A stretch of DNA of 64,000 nt from Rhipicephalus microplus (lineage: Eukaryota > Arthropoda > Arachnida > Ixodida > Ixodidae). Location of the stretch: assembly GCF_043290135.1 (NCBI RefSeq), contig NC_134701.1:201381101-201445100 (forward strand), written 5' to 3'. A program made the position numbers and the translations under genes. The notes under the pieces are model-generated. The model searched no databases and had not been told where the DNA came from. It saw nothing but the letters and a program-made list of their open reading frames with translations. Below are positions 11,862 through 31,640 of the stretch, in pieces; within the stretch, counting starts at the first letter, position 1, and every line of letters starts with the position of its first letter.

Positions 11862-12351
11862 ATGAGCAACGTCGCCACACCCTCGCAAAACCAGCAGCAG
11901 TTTAGGACGGTTGAACCACGGTACCTCGATGTCGACAGAGTGGACAGCCTAGCCTCAACCGCAGCACTAGCCCGTGGAGTTCTGTGCTTGCTGATAGGGT
12001 TGGCCGTTGCCTTGTCAGCTATCTCTTTTCACAAAGCAGGCATCCTACTTGCGCGCCCACACCTTCAAGACCTCTCGGACCACACCAAGCGTCCGCAAAA
12101 GAGCGCATATGACCACACCACAGCTGTCGTTCATAACGCCGAAGCGTTCTACTTCATACGTCAAGACTACCATGGCCAGGAAGATCGTGGTGACTACTGC
12201 CGAGGAAGACGATGATAGTACTGATCAATCAAACGTGACTCTGCGTATTGGCGACAAGGAGCATCGTTGCTCTTACTTTATAAATAGAGACTACTCAGAA
12301 GTGTGTCCTCAGTTAGAAATAATCAGAAGTTGGTTATTATGTATTCGTTAA
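11862..12351 (+). pseudogene. Single-pass membrane protein ORF, frameshifted in copy 1
   Basis: The frame starts at an ATG and encodes a polar N-terminus, then a hydrophobic segment at about residues 31-56 (GVLCLLIGLAVALSAISF), consistent with one membrane span. Just after it, near 12,035, copy 1 lacks 2 nt found in copy 2. The basic tail then continues in another frame to 12,351, including KTSRTTPSVRKRAH, an acidic EEDDDST run and IGDKEHRCSYF. Copy 2 (50,018-50,389) reads through this site but stops earlier, at DDDSTDQ. Neither copy therefore has the full inferred frame. I do not recognise the family. Confidence 0.4.
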
Positions 12352-12780
12352 TAAAAGTGTGCGACGGAATATATGAATAGTTGTGCTGCAGAATTGTAAG
12401 TTGGGAGGCCTCAGATTCTAGACTGAATAGTTATACAGTGAATAGGCACCACGAAAGTAGCCATACACAATTCGTTTTAAGTTCAGGACTTCATAACTGC
12501 TAGAGTCAGCTAGAAAATGTTCACTGCACAGATTAGGGCAACTATGACCAACTCGAGAACCGCGACTGCTGCCGATGTCCATATTATCAATTGATAACTC
12601 TGTTTGGTATTGCAGCTGGAATGCGCATTGTTATACCCAATACGTGAACGGATGCACATAACTGTTGTTATTTGTTGTTTCACTATATTATTACACTTAT
12701 TAAGTATTAAATGAGAAGCATTTCTTAGCGCACTTCGGCGACTTTCAGCGTATCTATCTATTTATCTATCTAGCCACCTA
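12352..12780. other. Gene-free stretch before the RTE element
   Basis: Nothing supportable is seen here. A short TATC-type run (TATCTATCTATTTATCTATC) lies at 12,752-12,771, next to the truncated 5' end of the LINE. Confidence 0.5.
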
Positions 12781-12832
12781 CGACTTCTAGTTCTTCTCGC
12801 CGTTTGGATAATGGTATCGATACGGTAGAATA

Positions 12833-13816
12833 ATGGTATCGAACGCTAACATCATCTTAACACATAAGAAAGGAGATGACAAGGACTTGAAGAATTACAG
12901 GCTGATCAGCTTGCTCCCTGTAGTATACAAGCTACTCACAAAGGTAATTGCTAACAGAGTAAAGAAAGCATTAGAATTGAAACAACCAAAGGAACAAGCA
13001 GGATTTCGAACAGGCAACTCAACAATCGACCACATTCATACTATCAATCAGGTAGTAGAGAAATGCTCAGACTATAACCCACCATTATACATAGCCTTCA
13101 TAGATTACGAGAAGGCGTTTGATTCAGTAGAAATATCAGCCGTCATGCAGACACTGTGGAATCAGGGCGTAGATGAAGTATATATTAGCATCTTGGAAGA
13201 ACTCTACAGGGGATCAACTGCTACCATAGTGCTTCATAAAGAAAGCAACGGAATACCAATCAAGAGGGGTGTAAGGCAGGGGGACACAATCTCTCCAATG
13301 CTATTTACCGCATGCTTACAGGAGGTTTTCAGAAGCCTAGAAAGGGGACAGTTAGGGATAATAGTTAATGGAGAGTACCTTAGTAACCTGCGCTTCGCCG
13401 ATGACATTGCATTGCTGAATAACTCAGGGTACGAATCGCAACTCATGATTACGGAGCTAGACAAGGAGAGCAGAGAGGTGGGTCTTAAGTTGAATCTGCA
13501 GAAAACGAAAGTAATGTACAGCAACCTCGGAAAAGAGCAGTGCTTTGAGATAGGTAATAGTGCACTTCAAGTTGTAAAAGAGTATGTCTACTTAGGGCGC
13601 GTAATAACTGTGGAGCCGAACCACGAGATTGAAGTAACTACAAGAATAAGAATGGGGTGGAGCACATTTGGCAAGCACTGTCAAATTATGACAGGTAGAT
13701 TGCCACTATCCCTCAAGAGGAAGGTATATAACAGCTGTATCTTGCCATTACTTAGCTACGGAGCAGTAACCTGGAGACTTACAAAGAGGGTTCAGCCTAA
13801 ATTGAGGACGACGTAG
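12833..13816 (+). CDS. RTE-type reverse transcriptase, partial
   Basis: This 327-codon frame holds the reverse transcriptase core of an RTE non-LTR element, which copies its RNA into DNA at the target site. Visible motifs in order are [42 protein letters not shown] (first catalytic Asp), GVRQGDTISPMLF, LRFADDIALL (catalytic FADD) and GLKLNLQKTKVM. The N-terminal endonuclease is absent because the insertion is 5'-truncated. The stop at 13,814-13,816 is TAG inside the usual RTT-x-RAMERKM motif, so it is a nonsense change and homology continues beyond it. A second TAG follows near 13,900. The copy cannot be autonomous. Confidence 0.92.
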   Translation: MVSNANIILTHKKGDDKDLKNYRLISLLPVVYKLLTKVIANRVKKALELKQPKEQAGFRTGNSTIDHIHTINQVVEKCSDYNPPLYIAFIDYEKAFDSVEISAVMQTLWNQGVDEVYISILEELYRGSTATIVLHKESNGIPIKRGVRQGDTISPMLFTACLQEVFRSLERGQLGIIVNGEYLSNLRFADDIALLNNSGYESQLMITELDKESREVGLKLNLQKTKVMYSNLGKEQCFEIGNSALQVVKEYVYLGRVITVEPNHEIEVTTRIRMGWSTFGKHCQIMTGRLPLSLKRKVYNSCILPLLSYGAVTWRLTKRVQPKLRTT

Positions 13817-13968
13817 CGAGCAATGGAAAGAAAAATGGTAGGTGTAACCTTAAGAGACAAGGAGAGGGCAGAGTGGATTAGGGGACAAACGGAGGTTTAG
13901 GATATCATAGTTGTAATAAAGAAGAGGAAGTGGACATGGGCCGGGCATGTAGCGCGTAGACAGGATAA

Positions 13969-14208
13969 TTGATTCATTTGTGGGGTTTAACGTCCCAAAA
14001 CTACCATATGATTATGTGAGACGCCGTAGTGGAGGGCTCCGGAAATTTAGACCACCTCGGGTTTTTTAACGTGCACCCAAATCTGAGCACACGGGCCTAC
14101 AACATTTCCGCCTCCATCGGAAATGTAGCCGCCACAGCCGCGATTTGATCCCGCGACCTGCGGGTCAGCAGCCGAGTACCTTAGCCACTAGACCACCATG
14201 GCGGGACT
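13969..14208 (-). mobile_element. tRNA-derived SINE (Ruka-like) with target-site duplication
   Basis: The perfect 14-bp repeat CGTAGACAGGATAA flanks the element (13,955-13,968 and 14,209-14,222). Read on the minus strand it starts with a tRNA-like head: an A-box-like TGGTCTAGTGGCTAAGG, then GGGATCAAATC at the B-box position. A tRNA-unrelated body follows (GGAGGCGGAAATG, GGAGCCCTCCACTACGGCG). Structure and host fit the tick SINE family Ruka; the name is from memory. The same insertion with the same duplication is in copy 2, so it predates the copying. Confidence 0.85.
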
Positions 14209-14457
14209 CGTAGACAGGATAACCGCTGGTCATTAAGGGTAACTACTGGACTCCCAGAGAAGGCAAGCGGGTTAGGGGGAGACAGAAGGTTAGGTGGGCA
14301 GATGAGATTAAGAAGTTTGCGGGTATAAATTGGCAGCAGCAAGCACAGGACAGGGTTAACTGGCGGAACATCGGAGAGGCCTTTGTTCTGCAGTGGACGT
14401 AGTCAGGCTGATGATAATGATGATGATGATGTAGTGGTAGTATCAGTAGTAGCAGTA

Positions 14458-14570
14458 GGTAGCCACCTCTCGTTTAGTCCTTGGGATGTCCGCTCGATAG
14501 CGGTACTTCTATATGAAGAATATATGATGAAAAGAGGCGAGATGGCGGTACTTGCAGTTGTCACTAGATG
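14458..14570 (+). mobile_element. Fragment related to the 10.2-kb element
   Basis: GTAGCCACCTCTCGTTTAGT and GATGGCGGTACTTG match the 60-bp repeats of the 10,196-10,910 insertion. The fragment sits directly after the RTE tail and is also in copy 2 (52,588-52,697). Confidence 0.6.
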
Positions 14571-14870
14571 GACGGACGGATGGGTGGACGCACGAACGGA
14601 CAGACAGACAGGCGGACGAACGGATGTATGGACGTGGGGATGGACGGACAGATAGATGTACGGGTGGACGGATGAATGAACGCACGAACGAATGCATGGA
14701 CGGATACAAAAACGAATGCAGGGACGGACGCCCAGACGGACGCAAGAATGAACGCACGCACAGATGGATGCACGAACGGACGCACTGTTGCACGGACGGA
14801 TGCATGGACGGACAGAAGCAAAAATGATTGGACGGACGGAAGCGTGGACGGACTGAGGGATGATTCGCTC
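14569..14870. repeat. (GACG)n-type degenerate minisatellite
   Basis: About 300 bp of GGAC/GACG/GATG units with point variation. It reads in several frames as Arg-Thr-Asp-Gly-rich or Ser-Val-His-Pro-rich peptides, which I take as artefacts. The copy 2 equivalent is 52,694-52,965. Confidence 0.9.
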
Positions 14871-14879
14871 CCCTCATCG

Positions 14880-15900
14880 TGATTCACTCCGTAGATGTGC
14901 TGTTTTTGTTTAGTGCAGCCATGACCTCACATTCGTCGATATGCCATCTGTTTAGCACGAATGCCCCTCTCTCATGAAGTTCACTTTTCAGTGAGCTGCT
15001 GGGGTGAACGCACACATAGTGTGGGAACTTTCTCAGTCGGGGAGTTTCGGCACAGCAGCAGTGTGTTTGACAACGAACGGTGAACTCCGGCAAGAAAATC
15101 AAGCAACGCAGCAAGCTTGTAATCCCACACGCGACCAACCACCCAATAGATTTTCTCGCGGTTTAAAACATAGCTTCTGGACGGCTTCCGGTTTGGGGCT
15201 CCCGCATCACAACATTTGAATTGGCGGTGAACGAAAGCCTTAGCGAGTAGCCCACTCATTTAGAACAGTTTAATCCCTTTCCCATGAAAATATTTAAAAC
15301 ACACTTTCTTTTAAGCAATAAACAACAATTAAAAGGTTGGTGTTTAACTTCAAGCGCCTTTACTTTATCCTAATGTGGAAAAGAAGTTTTTCACTTTAGC
15401 GCAAATTTAAAAAGAAAAAACAAGCTTTTTTTTCAGCGTTAAGGAGTGATATTTGAACTGACCGGAAATAAATTCGGTAGCAACACTTGTTGCTGCTCTT
15501 GCTCTGTTGAAACTGAACGAAAAGGTGGAAGGGCACCATTCGGTCGAGTTTTCTAGTCTGACTGCAGTGCCAGAATACATAGCCTGGCGGATAAAAAAAG
15601 CAAGATTGAAACGACCACAATGAAAATAGAACTCGAAGCGCGCGTTTCGCGCCCTGCATCTGTCGGCGGATAATGGCCGGGATACATGGGATATGTGAGC
15701 ACGCGTCTATTTTCCGCCTGCCCCAAACGATGGATGTCGACGACTTTGAGACGGGGCAGTGTGCTTAGCAGTGTGAACAACGCCGCTCCCTCTGGTCAGT
15801 GTGCGGAATGCGGAGACGGACAACGCAGCTCGCGTCGCTGTTACAGCGCTCCAGGTTGCAGCGTTCGAAGGGCGTCATGCATGGACAAGACGCGTCTCGG
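14880..15900. other. Gene-free stretch
   Basis: No supportable gene is seen. ORFs on both strands are short and differ from copy 2 (52,970-54,000) by frame-breaking changes. Poly(A/T)-rich segments lie at 15,400-15,440. Confidence 0.45.
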
Positions 15901-15917
15901 CATATTTTTATGCATAG

Positions 15918-16143
15918 ATTCCGAGCGGCACATTCAGACAATCCAACTTCATTTTGCCCGTCACCATCATCCTGGTCACTGTGTCGTCAGAATATCACCC
16001 TTCCCGACAAGTCAAGCGTACTTGACATGTACAGCGTATGTTCCAGCGTCTTCACCCACAAGATTTGAAGTAAACTGTGTAACGAGCCAGGACAGCAGCT
16101 TGGAAAGAGCAACTGGGAGACGCGCCACGCTTAAAAAACTCAG
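15918..16143 (+). CDS. Putative exon, unknown protein
   Basis: An open stretch starts after a possible acceptor (TGCATAG at 15,911-15,917) and ends in CTCAG followed by the donor GTAAGCC (intron starts at 16,144). The translation contains HCVVRISPF, LTCTAYVPASS and VNCVTSQDSSLERATGRRAT. Copy 2 keeps both the frame and the donor (54,018-54,243), but the sequence immediately upstream gains a TGA there, so the exon would have to start about where I place it. No family is recognised. Confidence 0.25.
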
Positions 16144-17348
16144 GTAAGCCACTACGTTGGTCATTTCGATAAGGTGGCTTTCGCGTACTACGTTATCGTG
16201 TACCCTTTAGAAATGCAGTATCAACGCCATAATGTTGAAAAGATCGTGTTACAGAGAAGTCGATAACGCTGTAGGTGAAATTCTCAGCGCCAAATCGGTT
16301 GTGTCCGTCAGCGGAAAACACCGATTCAACGATTTAATCATTGAATGATCGATTGATTGATTTAAATTGGCAAGCGGAAGACGCTGAAACGGAAGTAAGC
16401 CACTCACGTTTACTGCTTTCGATAAGCTAGCTTTTTCGCGCCACTTAATTTTAGGGTACCGTTTGGAGGAGCATTATTAAAAGAGCTGCGATACGAATTT
16501 CAAGCTTGAGAAGTGGCATTCACTGCTAGCTCGGCATGCATAAGATTTTTGAGTGAAGTATGAATGGAGTACGTTACGTAAGTTATCAGAGACTTGGGAG
16601 TTTTCGAATAGCGTACCGCAAGCGTTCGTGGTGAGGGTGCTGCCACTGCGCATGCGTCGTAACGCGAACCGCCGTTCGCGTTTGCGGCCCACCTGCCAGA
16701 AATTCAAAATAGCGTGCGGCCCGAAAAATCCACAATCCCCGTTTGCTGTGGTAGGGAACAGGTGCCAGGAATGCACCTGCTACAATACACTTCCACAAAA
16801 AGCATATTTGTACAGTTCCTTTCGGCGCATTCTGCGGCATTCTTCAAACTTTATGTGGCGATGATCCTACCTTCAACATAGGGAGTTGGCGTGTAATAGA
16901 AAATTTCTACCCGCGATGTCCACTAACAAAACCGATTCCCCCGACCAATTCTTCGTCCATGGCTGGCAGGCCAGCAGCTGTCCGACGCTGTGTCAAAAGA
17001 ATTTCGATCGGGCGAGCTCTATAGGAAATAGGCAATGGATATAAAAGTAACAAGCAACGTGACACCACACGTTACCGAGAAATGTTAACATAAGTACGTT
17101 ACCCGCTACAGTTCAGAGATTGAAACGAGTACGTATATAACGAAGCTACCAAAAAAGTAACGCATTACCAGTAACAGCATTTTTTGTAACGCGTCAGCAC
17201 CAACACTGATTTTACCACAGAGCCTTGTCACCATCAAGCGCACTTCGTTTCGATTGTACTGACATTTGCGTTCCGACGTGATTGCTTACGTTATGTCAGA
17301 CCATAACTTAGCCAGTGTGGTCACCAGTGTAGCCGATGCTCCGGTAGA

Positions 17349-18985
17349 CCCCAATGTACACTGCTATTGCGCTTAACGTCCGAATACACCACTACTCACC
17401 GGCTGTTTCGATTGAAACCGAGTCTCGCGAGGCGTAGGGTTTTGTCGCATTATGTCACCTAATAATTGTTTTTGTTAGACACCAAATTGCTTACTAGTAC
17501 TAGTCATGTCGATAGCATTTCTTCCTGTTCAGTGTTCTTACATGCCAGCATGGCCCGAGAGGCCGTCTCTAGTTGTCTTCTCGAAGGTGATCGAACCAGC
17601 GTCGATATTAAGATCGATGCTTTGCACATAACCGAAGCCAAAGTGATTCGGGACAACGCGCATTGCAGCGATTGCAACTGGTCAGACTTTTTTTTTCTGC
17701 ACCCCCTGTAGACACTTGATAGCGGTGGCGACGACTATGGTATAGTGACGGGTGCCATGCAAACCTCGATGCGCGCTTTCTTCTGAAGATGTACGCATCG
17801 AGATTCACTGTGCCAGACAACAACTTTTCTTGGCAATGAAGGAGAACCGAACTTCTTCACATGTACCTCTGCGCCAAGTAGTCCGGTATGTCATGCATTC
17901 CGCACCGCTGTGGAAAGTGATGGCTGCATGTGCGCGATGAGCGTTTCCTATCGACGCAGACGCAGCTTGGCGTTCCAAGTACAGTTTAAAGGCGCGGCTT
18001 TCTGACGCGTTCAAAAACGCGAAGTGACGACAAATAAATTGAAACAAATACGAATATCTTACTGGTGTGAGTGGCGGCTTGTGACAAGGAGCTGCACGCA
18101 AGGAATAATGGTGGCATTTCTTTTGAAAGTAAGAACAATTGTGGGGCTGCATTATTTAGAGGTAAGATAGGCGTGATTTGGCTCTGTGGCCTTCGCTACA
18201 TTGCCAAGAAAAGTTGTTCGCGAGTATAGCTAGCAGACGAAATGTACACTGGAGCCCGTGGTACCATGCCGATACGTTTAGAGAGCTGATGTCGCCAAAC
18301 ATTCAATCTTGGTGTTGACGTATAGCAGTGTGCAGAAAACTGCCGCTGCCCGTGAGTGAAAATACGCGATACATTGATGGATTTTCAGCGTGGTTGTAAA
18401 GCATATCACCGTAGAGCTATACCCCAGTGCCTAAGACACCATGTAGGGCAAAGAGTATGCTTAACGTGTGTTAAGAAAAATTGCGGCACTCCTTAGCTTC
18501 GCAAGAATTGAACGCGATGGTGATATCATGTCCATGCGTACTTCAAATACTTAGCCCATTAAACCTTTCTGAACTTGCTATACAGCCACTACGTGGCCTT
18601 AAGGGAATAGGCGCGGTAACGTGTATGCCTGTTGCAGTGCGTGAGCAGTTTTAAACGATGAACTTGTAATGATAATCGCATGTTCTGATGCCCGGTGGTA
18701 GTGTACACTTGTACAACGCATATTACTGCAATATTTCATGGTGTATTGTTAAGCATGTGTACTGGATACGTATGTTTGTAAAGCATGCAAGTTCACTACG
18801 TTTGTAACGCATGTTATCAGCATTTCTAAGCAGACGCGTGGCTCTGTGGGAGAACATCCGCTTGCCACGCAAACGTCCGTTTCACTCGCTCCCAAATGAC
18901 CCTGTGTTTAATCTCCATTCTGACCCGGGATTTTTAACTGTTTATTTTATTTTTTGAAATCGTTTTCTCTATCTCGGTCACGCAT
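17349..18985. other. Block present in copy 1 but missing from copy 2
   Basis: Copy 2 jumps from GATGCTCCGGTAGG to CTCACAACCAACGACG at about 55,735, while copy 1 has ~1.6 kb here. No gene is supportable inside. The right part (18,555-18,790) is a diverged relative of 11,205-11,435 (shared CCACTACGTGG, GGTAACGTGTATG / GTAACGTATGTG and ATTACTGCAATATT-like patterns), so it carries a dispersed repeat. AACAACTTTTCTTGGCAATG at 17,819 recurs inverted near 18,200. Confidence 0.7.
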
Positions 18986-19075
18986 AAGATCGCTCACAAC
19001 CAACGACGCCGACACCAACGTCGGAATTTTGGCGATACGAGCTCTTGAACGCTATCGCGTCAATACTGAACAGAG

Positions 19076-19440
19076 AGGGAGAAACGTCTTTATTCACAAA
19101 AGCATGGAGCAGGAGGGCGTGGGAGGAACCCCTAGTCCGGGGTCCCTAGGACAACTACAGCGACGAGTCGGGCCCGCTGTATCAGAGCTTGGAGGACCTC
19201 GGAAGGTCCATCATCCCACCGCTCCTCGTAATGTAAAGGGTGAAGCAAAGCAGGTAAGGGAGGAAAGGTATTCGCAGTGCACTCGATTGAGACATGAAAG
19301 GTCGTGGGCGAGTTTCCACAGCCAAGCCAATCGTCTGCATAGCACTGCGGGTAGAATTTATGAAGTGATACCAGATTGGAAAATGTTTTAATCTGTAGCT
19401 GGCGTAACGATGCTGCCTCCTCTCGCGAGAAAGATGGCGG
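19076..19440 (-). mobile_element. 3' end of an I/Jockey-like LINE
   Basis: The minus-strand frame ending at 19,132 reads TTFHVSIECTANTFPPLP and later EVLQALIQRARLVAVVVLG. This resembles the C-terminal tail of tick I/Jockey-type LINE ORF2 proteins (zinc-knuckle-like HxxxEC followed by a helical end). AATAAA follows at 19,090-19,095 on the same strand. Copy 2 has the equivalent at about 55,820-56,170. The family assignment is from memory of the pattern and is moderate. Confidence 0.5.
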
Positions 19441-19689
19441 TACAATCGCGCTTGGCACAACACGTTCGAATGTCGTAATTAGAACATCGTGGGGTCTCGC
19501 TGTGGAGAGATTCCATGCTCTTGAAGAGAACAGACATAGTAGACATTTCCGGAAGAAACCAAAGCAACACACATTTATTTAACTGATTTCATCGACAATA
19601 TCATCAACTGAATTATACCATCAATCGTGATCTACACGCTAAGATATCTTTGCACAATATTAAACAACACTCAACAACATGAAAAACAA

Positions 19690-20060
19690 GGCGGTGTCGT
19701 TAACGCCCGAATCACCATAAGGGCCCCCAGCAGACGTCCCGCGGTGCCGTGCACCGGGGTCCCCTTGCAAGAGACAACCGATCGCGCCAAACGCCACCAG
19801 AGATAGATACTCTCTCAATTCTCTCGTGCCGCCACCAAGGCTTGCCGCGAGGGGTCACCGCCAGCTCTGCAAATCTAACCATGATGATGATAGTAGTGAA
19901 CAACGCTGGCGAACACAACGCCACCTACCACTCAATAGTAGTGAATCCGAAGTGCGGCTTCTATGCGAGACACGCGCGCCACGGGGCGCAAACAACTTTA
20001 TGGTGGGCGTCAGCACCATCACAACATTGCTAGTGCAGGTAATCTCGATCGGCGAAACGA
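19690..20060. other. Unassigned segment open in both copies
   Basis: A plus-strand frame here reads VVNNAGEHNATYHSIVVNP and ends near CAG followed by GTAATC. It is nearly unchanged in copy 2 (56,440-56,800). I do not recognise it and it could be repeat-derived. A purine-rich GAGAAAGA tract follows at 20,100-20,150. Confidence 0.25.
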
Positions 20061-20169
20061 GTCGATAATAAAGCGATAGAGTGGAGAAAACGTTCGAATG
20101 AGAGAAAGAGAAAGAAAGATGAGAAAGGGTAAAAGAAAAAGAAAGAAATGGAATAGATATAGAGCGATC

Positions 20170-21036
20170 TGATAGCTTTTGGTGTTCTCGTGTCATTTGT
20201 CAAATCTTGTACACAATGTAATTATTGGGTGGATCACAATGGTATTTCCTGATAAGCATAGCATAGCCTACTTAAAACTGTAGTCTTTAGTTAAGAGACA
20301 AAGGCAAGTCATTATTATGGAAGTACTATACAAAATGCTCTCTAATCTCTACTGCGCATATTTTTACATGATCTCTTTTTAACAACACTGGCAAGTTATA
20401 AAAGCAGTGCTGCAAGTTCTGCGGCGATAATTCCAGAAAAATTATCATCATTCTCTGAAAGCCTGACGCCGCAGGCAGTGACACTCAAGTTCCTATGTAC
20501 ATGACATCATGGTATAAAAAAATAGGAAAATTAACGGCCAATGAAAGCCTTCAAGGATTTAACACTTAAACACAATCACAAGCCATCAGTAACAGATTCA
20601 TTTTATTGCTTTACTATTGATAATATCTTAAGTTATTGCTCTTGATGTGCATGGTAAACGGGAGATTAACCATTATTTTATATTCTAAGAAAAGATACAA
20701 TTATAGTGTTCCGTAAAATGGGTATGATAGTAGTACAGCATACCTTAAGCGCCTGCATACCATCGAATGACATGTGAGAGCCTACGCAAGGCTTCCATAC
20801 ACCACTCGAGGTTTCCTTCTCTCTCAGAATCGCCGAAACGTCACTTTAAAGACGCAAGCGAGCACTCCCTGCCCAACAGCCCAAGAAAAACTGGAATGAA
20901 ACAAATAATAGCTAAAACACTTGAGAACAAAAGACTGTAAGGTCTTGTATAAGTTCCAGTCGAAATCACTGCACAGCCGCAGCCGACCTCGTCGCCACAG
21001 CCGATGGACCGCCAATCTTCACTTTCCAGCCAGGTG
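20170..21036. other. 3' flank of the M13 gene
   Basis: No gene is seen. This would hold the 3' UTR of the minus-strand M13 gene; AATAAA-like sequence on that strand occurs, but I could not choose a single convincing polyadenylation site. Confidence 0.4.
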
Positions 21037-30387
<9,351 letters not shown>

Positions 30388-30389
30388 TA

Positions 30390-30428
30390 CGACCCCCGAG
30401 TGATGTCACCTTGCTGGTCTTATATGGA
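30390..30428 (-). promoter_or_regulatory. Possible core promoter of the M13 gene
   Basis: On the minus strand CCATATAAGA (about 30,418-30,427) is TATA-like, and ATCACTC (30,398-30,404) resembles an arthropod initiator about 20-25 bp downstream. The ATG follows at 30,387, giving a very short 5' UTR. An upstream non-coding exon is not excluded. Confidence 0.35.
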
Positions 30429-30429
30429 G

Positions 30430-31584
30430 AACAAAATAGGTGGATTGGTCAGAGTCCACGATTAGTGAAATCAACCTACCCTGTAGAGTAGCCTAGCACA
30501 AGATTGATTGATTGAGTCAATTATTGATTGATGGATTGATTCATTGAACTGCACGATAAGAGGAATCACCTTACCTTGTAGAGTACAGTATCCCAGCACA
30601 AGACTGATTGATTGGTTGATTGCCCTTTTTATCAAGAACAAGATTACCTGCCTGTCTGTTCGCTTCTTGTTCTTCTGCTCGTGCTCACTCGCGACCTACA
30701 GTAGCGCGAGCGTGAGCCACGTAGTACTGCGTCTGTTTCCTTGCTTGTTTGTTTTATCATATATCAAATGCTCGACTTACGTACGTCTTGCATGTGAAGT
30801 TGCTTATTGGAATCTAAAAAATTCACATGGACGACTTGGCAAGCATTTTACGTGCAAGTGTACCCGCGAGTCAAAGTTCAAAATGAAATAGTTGAAGGAA
30901 CTAGTGTAGACGACGACGTCGATGATGACAATGATGATGATCCACACTACTTGCGCGAACCAACTGAAAGACGCGCTACAAGCATCGGGTGGTAGGAAGT
31001 ATGTAGCTTAAGAAATTAAAAGGCGAACCATAAATTAAAGAAACAAACAAATATGTAGCATTGATAAATAATGCTATAAGAGCGAGCAGTGAGGTTAACG
31101 CATGCACTGTAGGATATGAGCGCGTCACTGGCATAGATATATACATATTAAACGCTGATCCTCGGAGAATTATTCTCACCATCACAAATGCCGAACAATA
31201 GAAGATACAGCTAAATAAAGCATAGGTATCAGAGCTTCGGCGCTCACTATACTGTCCTGTTTCTTTCTGATAATGAGGATCACGGAGGTTGCACGGCGGG
31301 CTTCTTGGTTATTCATGTTGTTCGAGGTATAGCGCATCCAGGACGGTACAGAGAAGAAAACACAGAACACATAGCGCCGTGTATGTAAGAAGGGAAGAGG
31401 AGAGATTGATAGCTCGGTGCGCTTCTTGCTGTTGTGTTTGAACTTATATTTATCGTCCCTTTCTGCTTGTTAAAATCTACGTTAAATACTTTCTGTCATC
31501 CGATTCTTGGTCGATACCCTATCAGTGAATACGCGCCATGCAAAAATGAATCATGATCGACATTGTGTGTATAAAAGTACATGT

Positions 31585-31610
<26 letters not shown>
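30430..31610. other. Gene-free interval upstream of the M13 gene
   Basis: No gene is supportable. An imperfect ~100-bp direct repeat (TGTAGAGTA...CAGCACAAGA.TGATTGATTG) lies at 30,480-30,630. A short GATGAC-rich stretch at 30,910-30,940 produces an acidic ORF that I take as an artefact. (CA)n at 31,587-31,604 abuts the LINE tail. Confidence 0.5.
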
Positions 31611-31617
<7 letters not shown>

Positions 31618-31640
31618 TTATTTATTTATTTATTTATTTA

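Larger units (their letters stand above)
12790..14437 (+). mobile_element. RTE-type LINE, 5'-truncated, with nested SINE
   Basis: The element starts inside its ORF near 12,790, so the endonuclease is missing. It carries the reverse transcriptase and C-terminal region and ends in an ATG-repeat tail at 14,409-14,431, typical of RTE elements. A SINE splits it at 13,969-14,208. After the SINE the C-terminal frame continues with KVRWADEIKKFAG and NWRNIGEAFVLQW. Copy 2 has the same element with the same nested SINE at 50,950-52,560. Confidence 0.9.

Noticed and set aside
14509..14887. Asp/Gly/Arg/Thr- and Ser/Val/His/Pro-rich ORFs (also 52,638-53,060)
   Set aside because: Artefacts of the (GACG)n minisatellite; open in several frames on both strands.
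30807..30995. Acidic plus-strand ORF with an Asp-rich run
   Set aside because: The Asp run comes from a GATGAC/GATGAT microsatellite; no other support.
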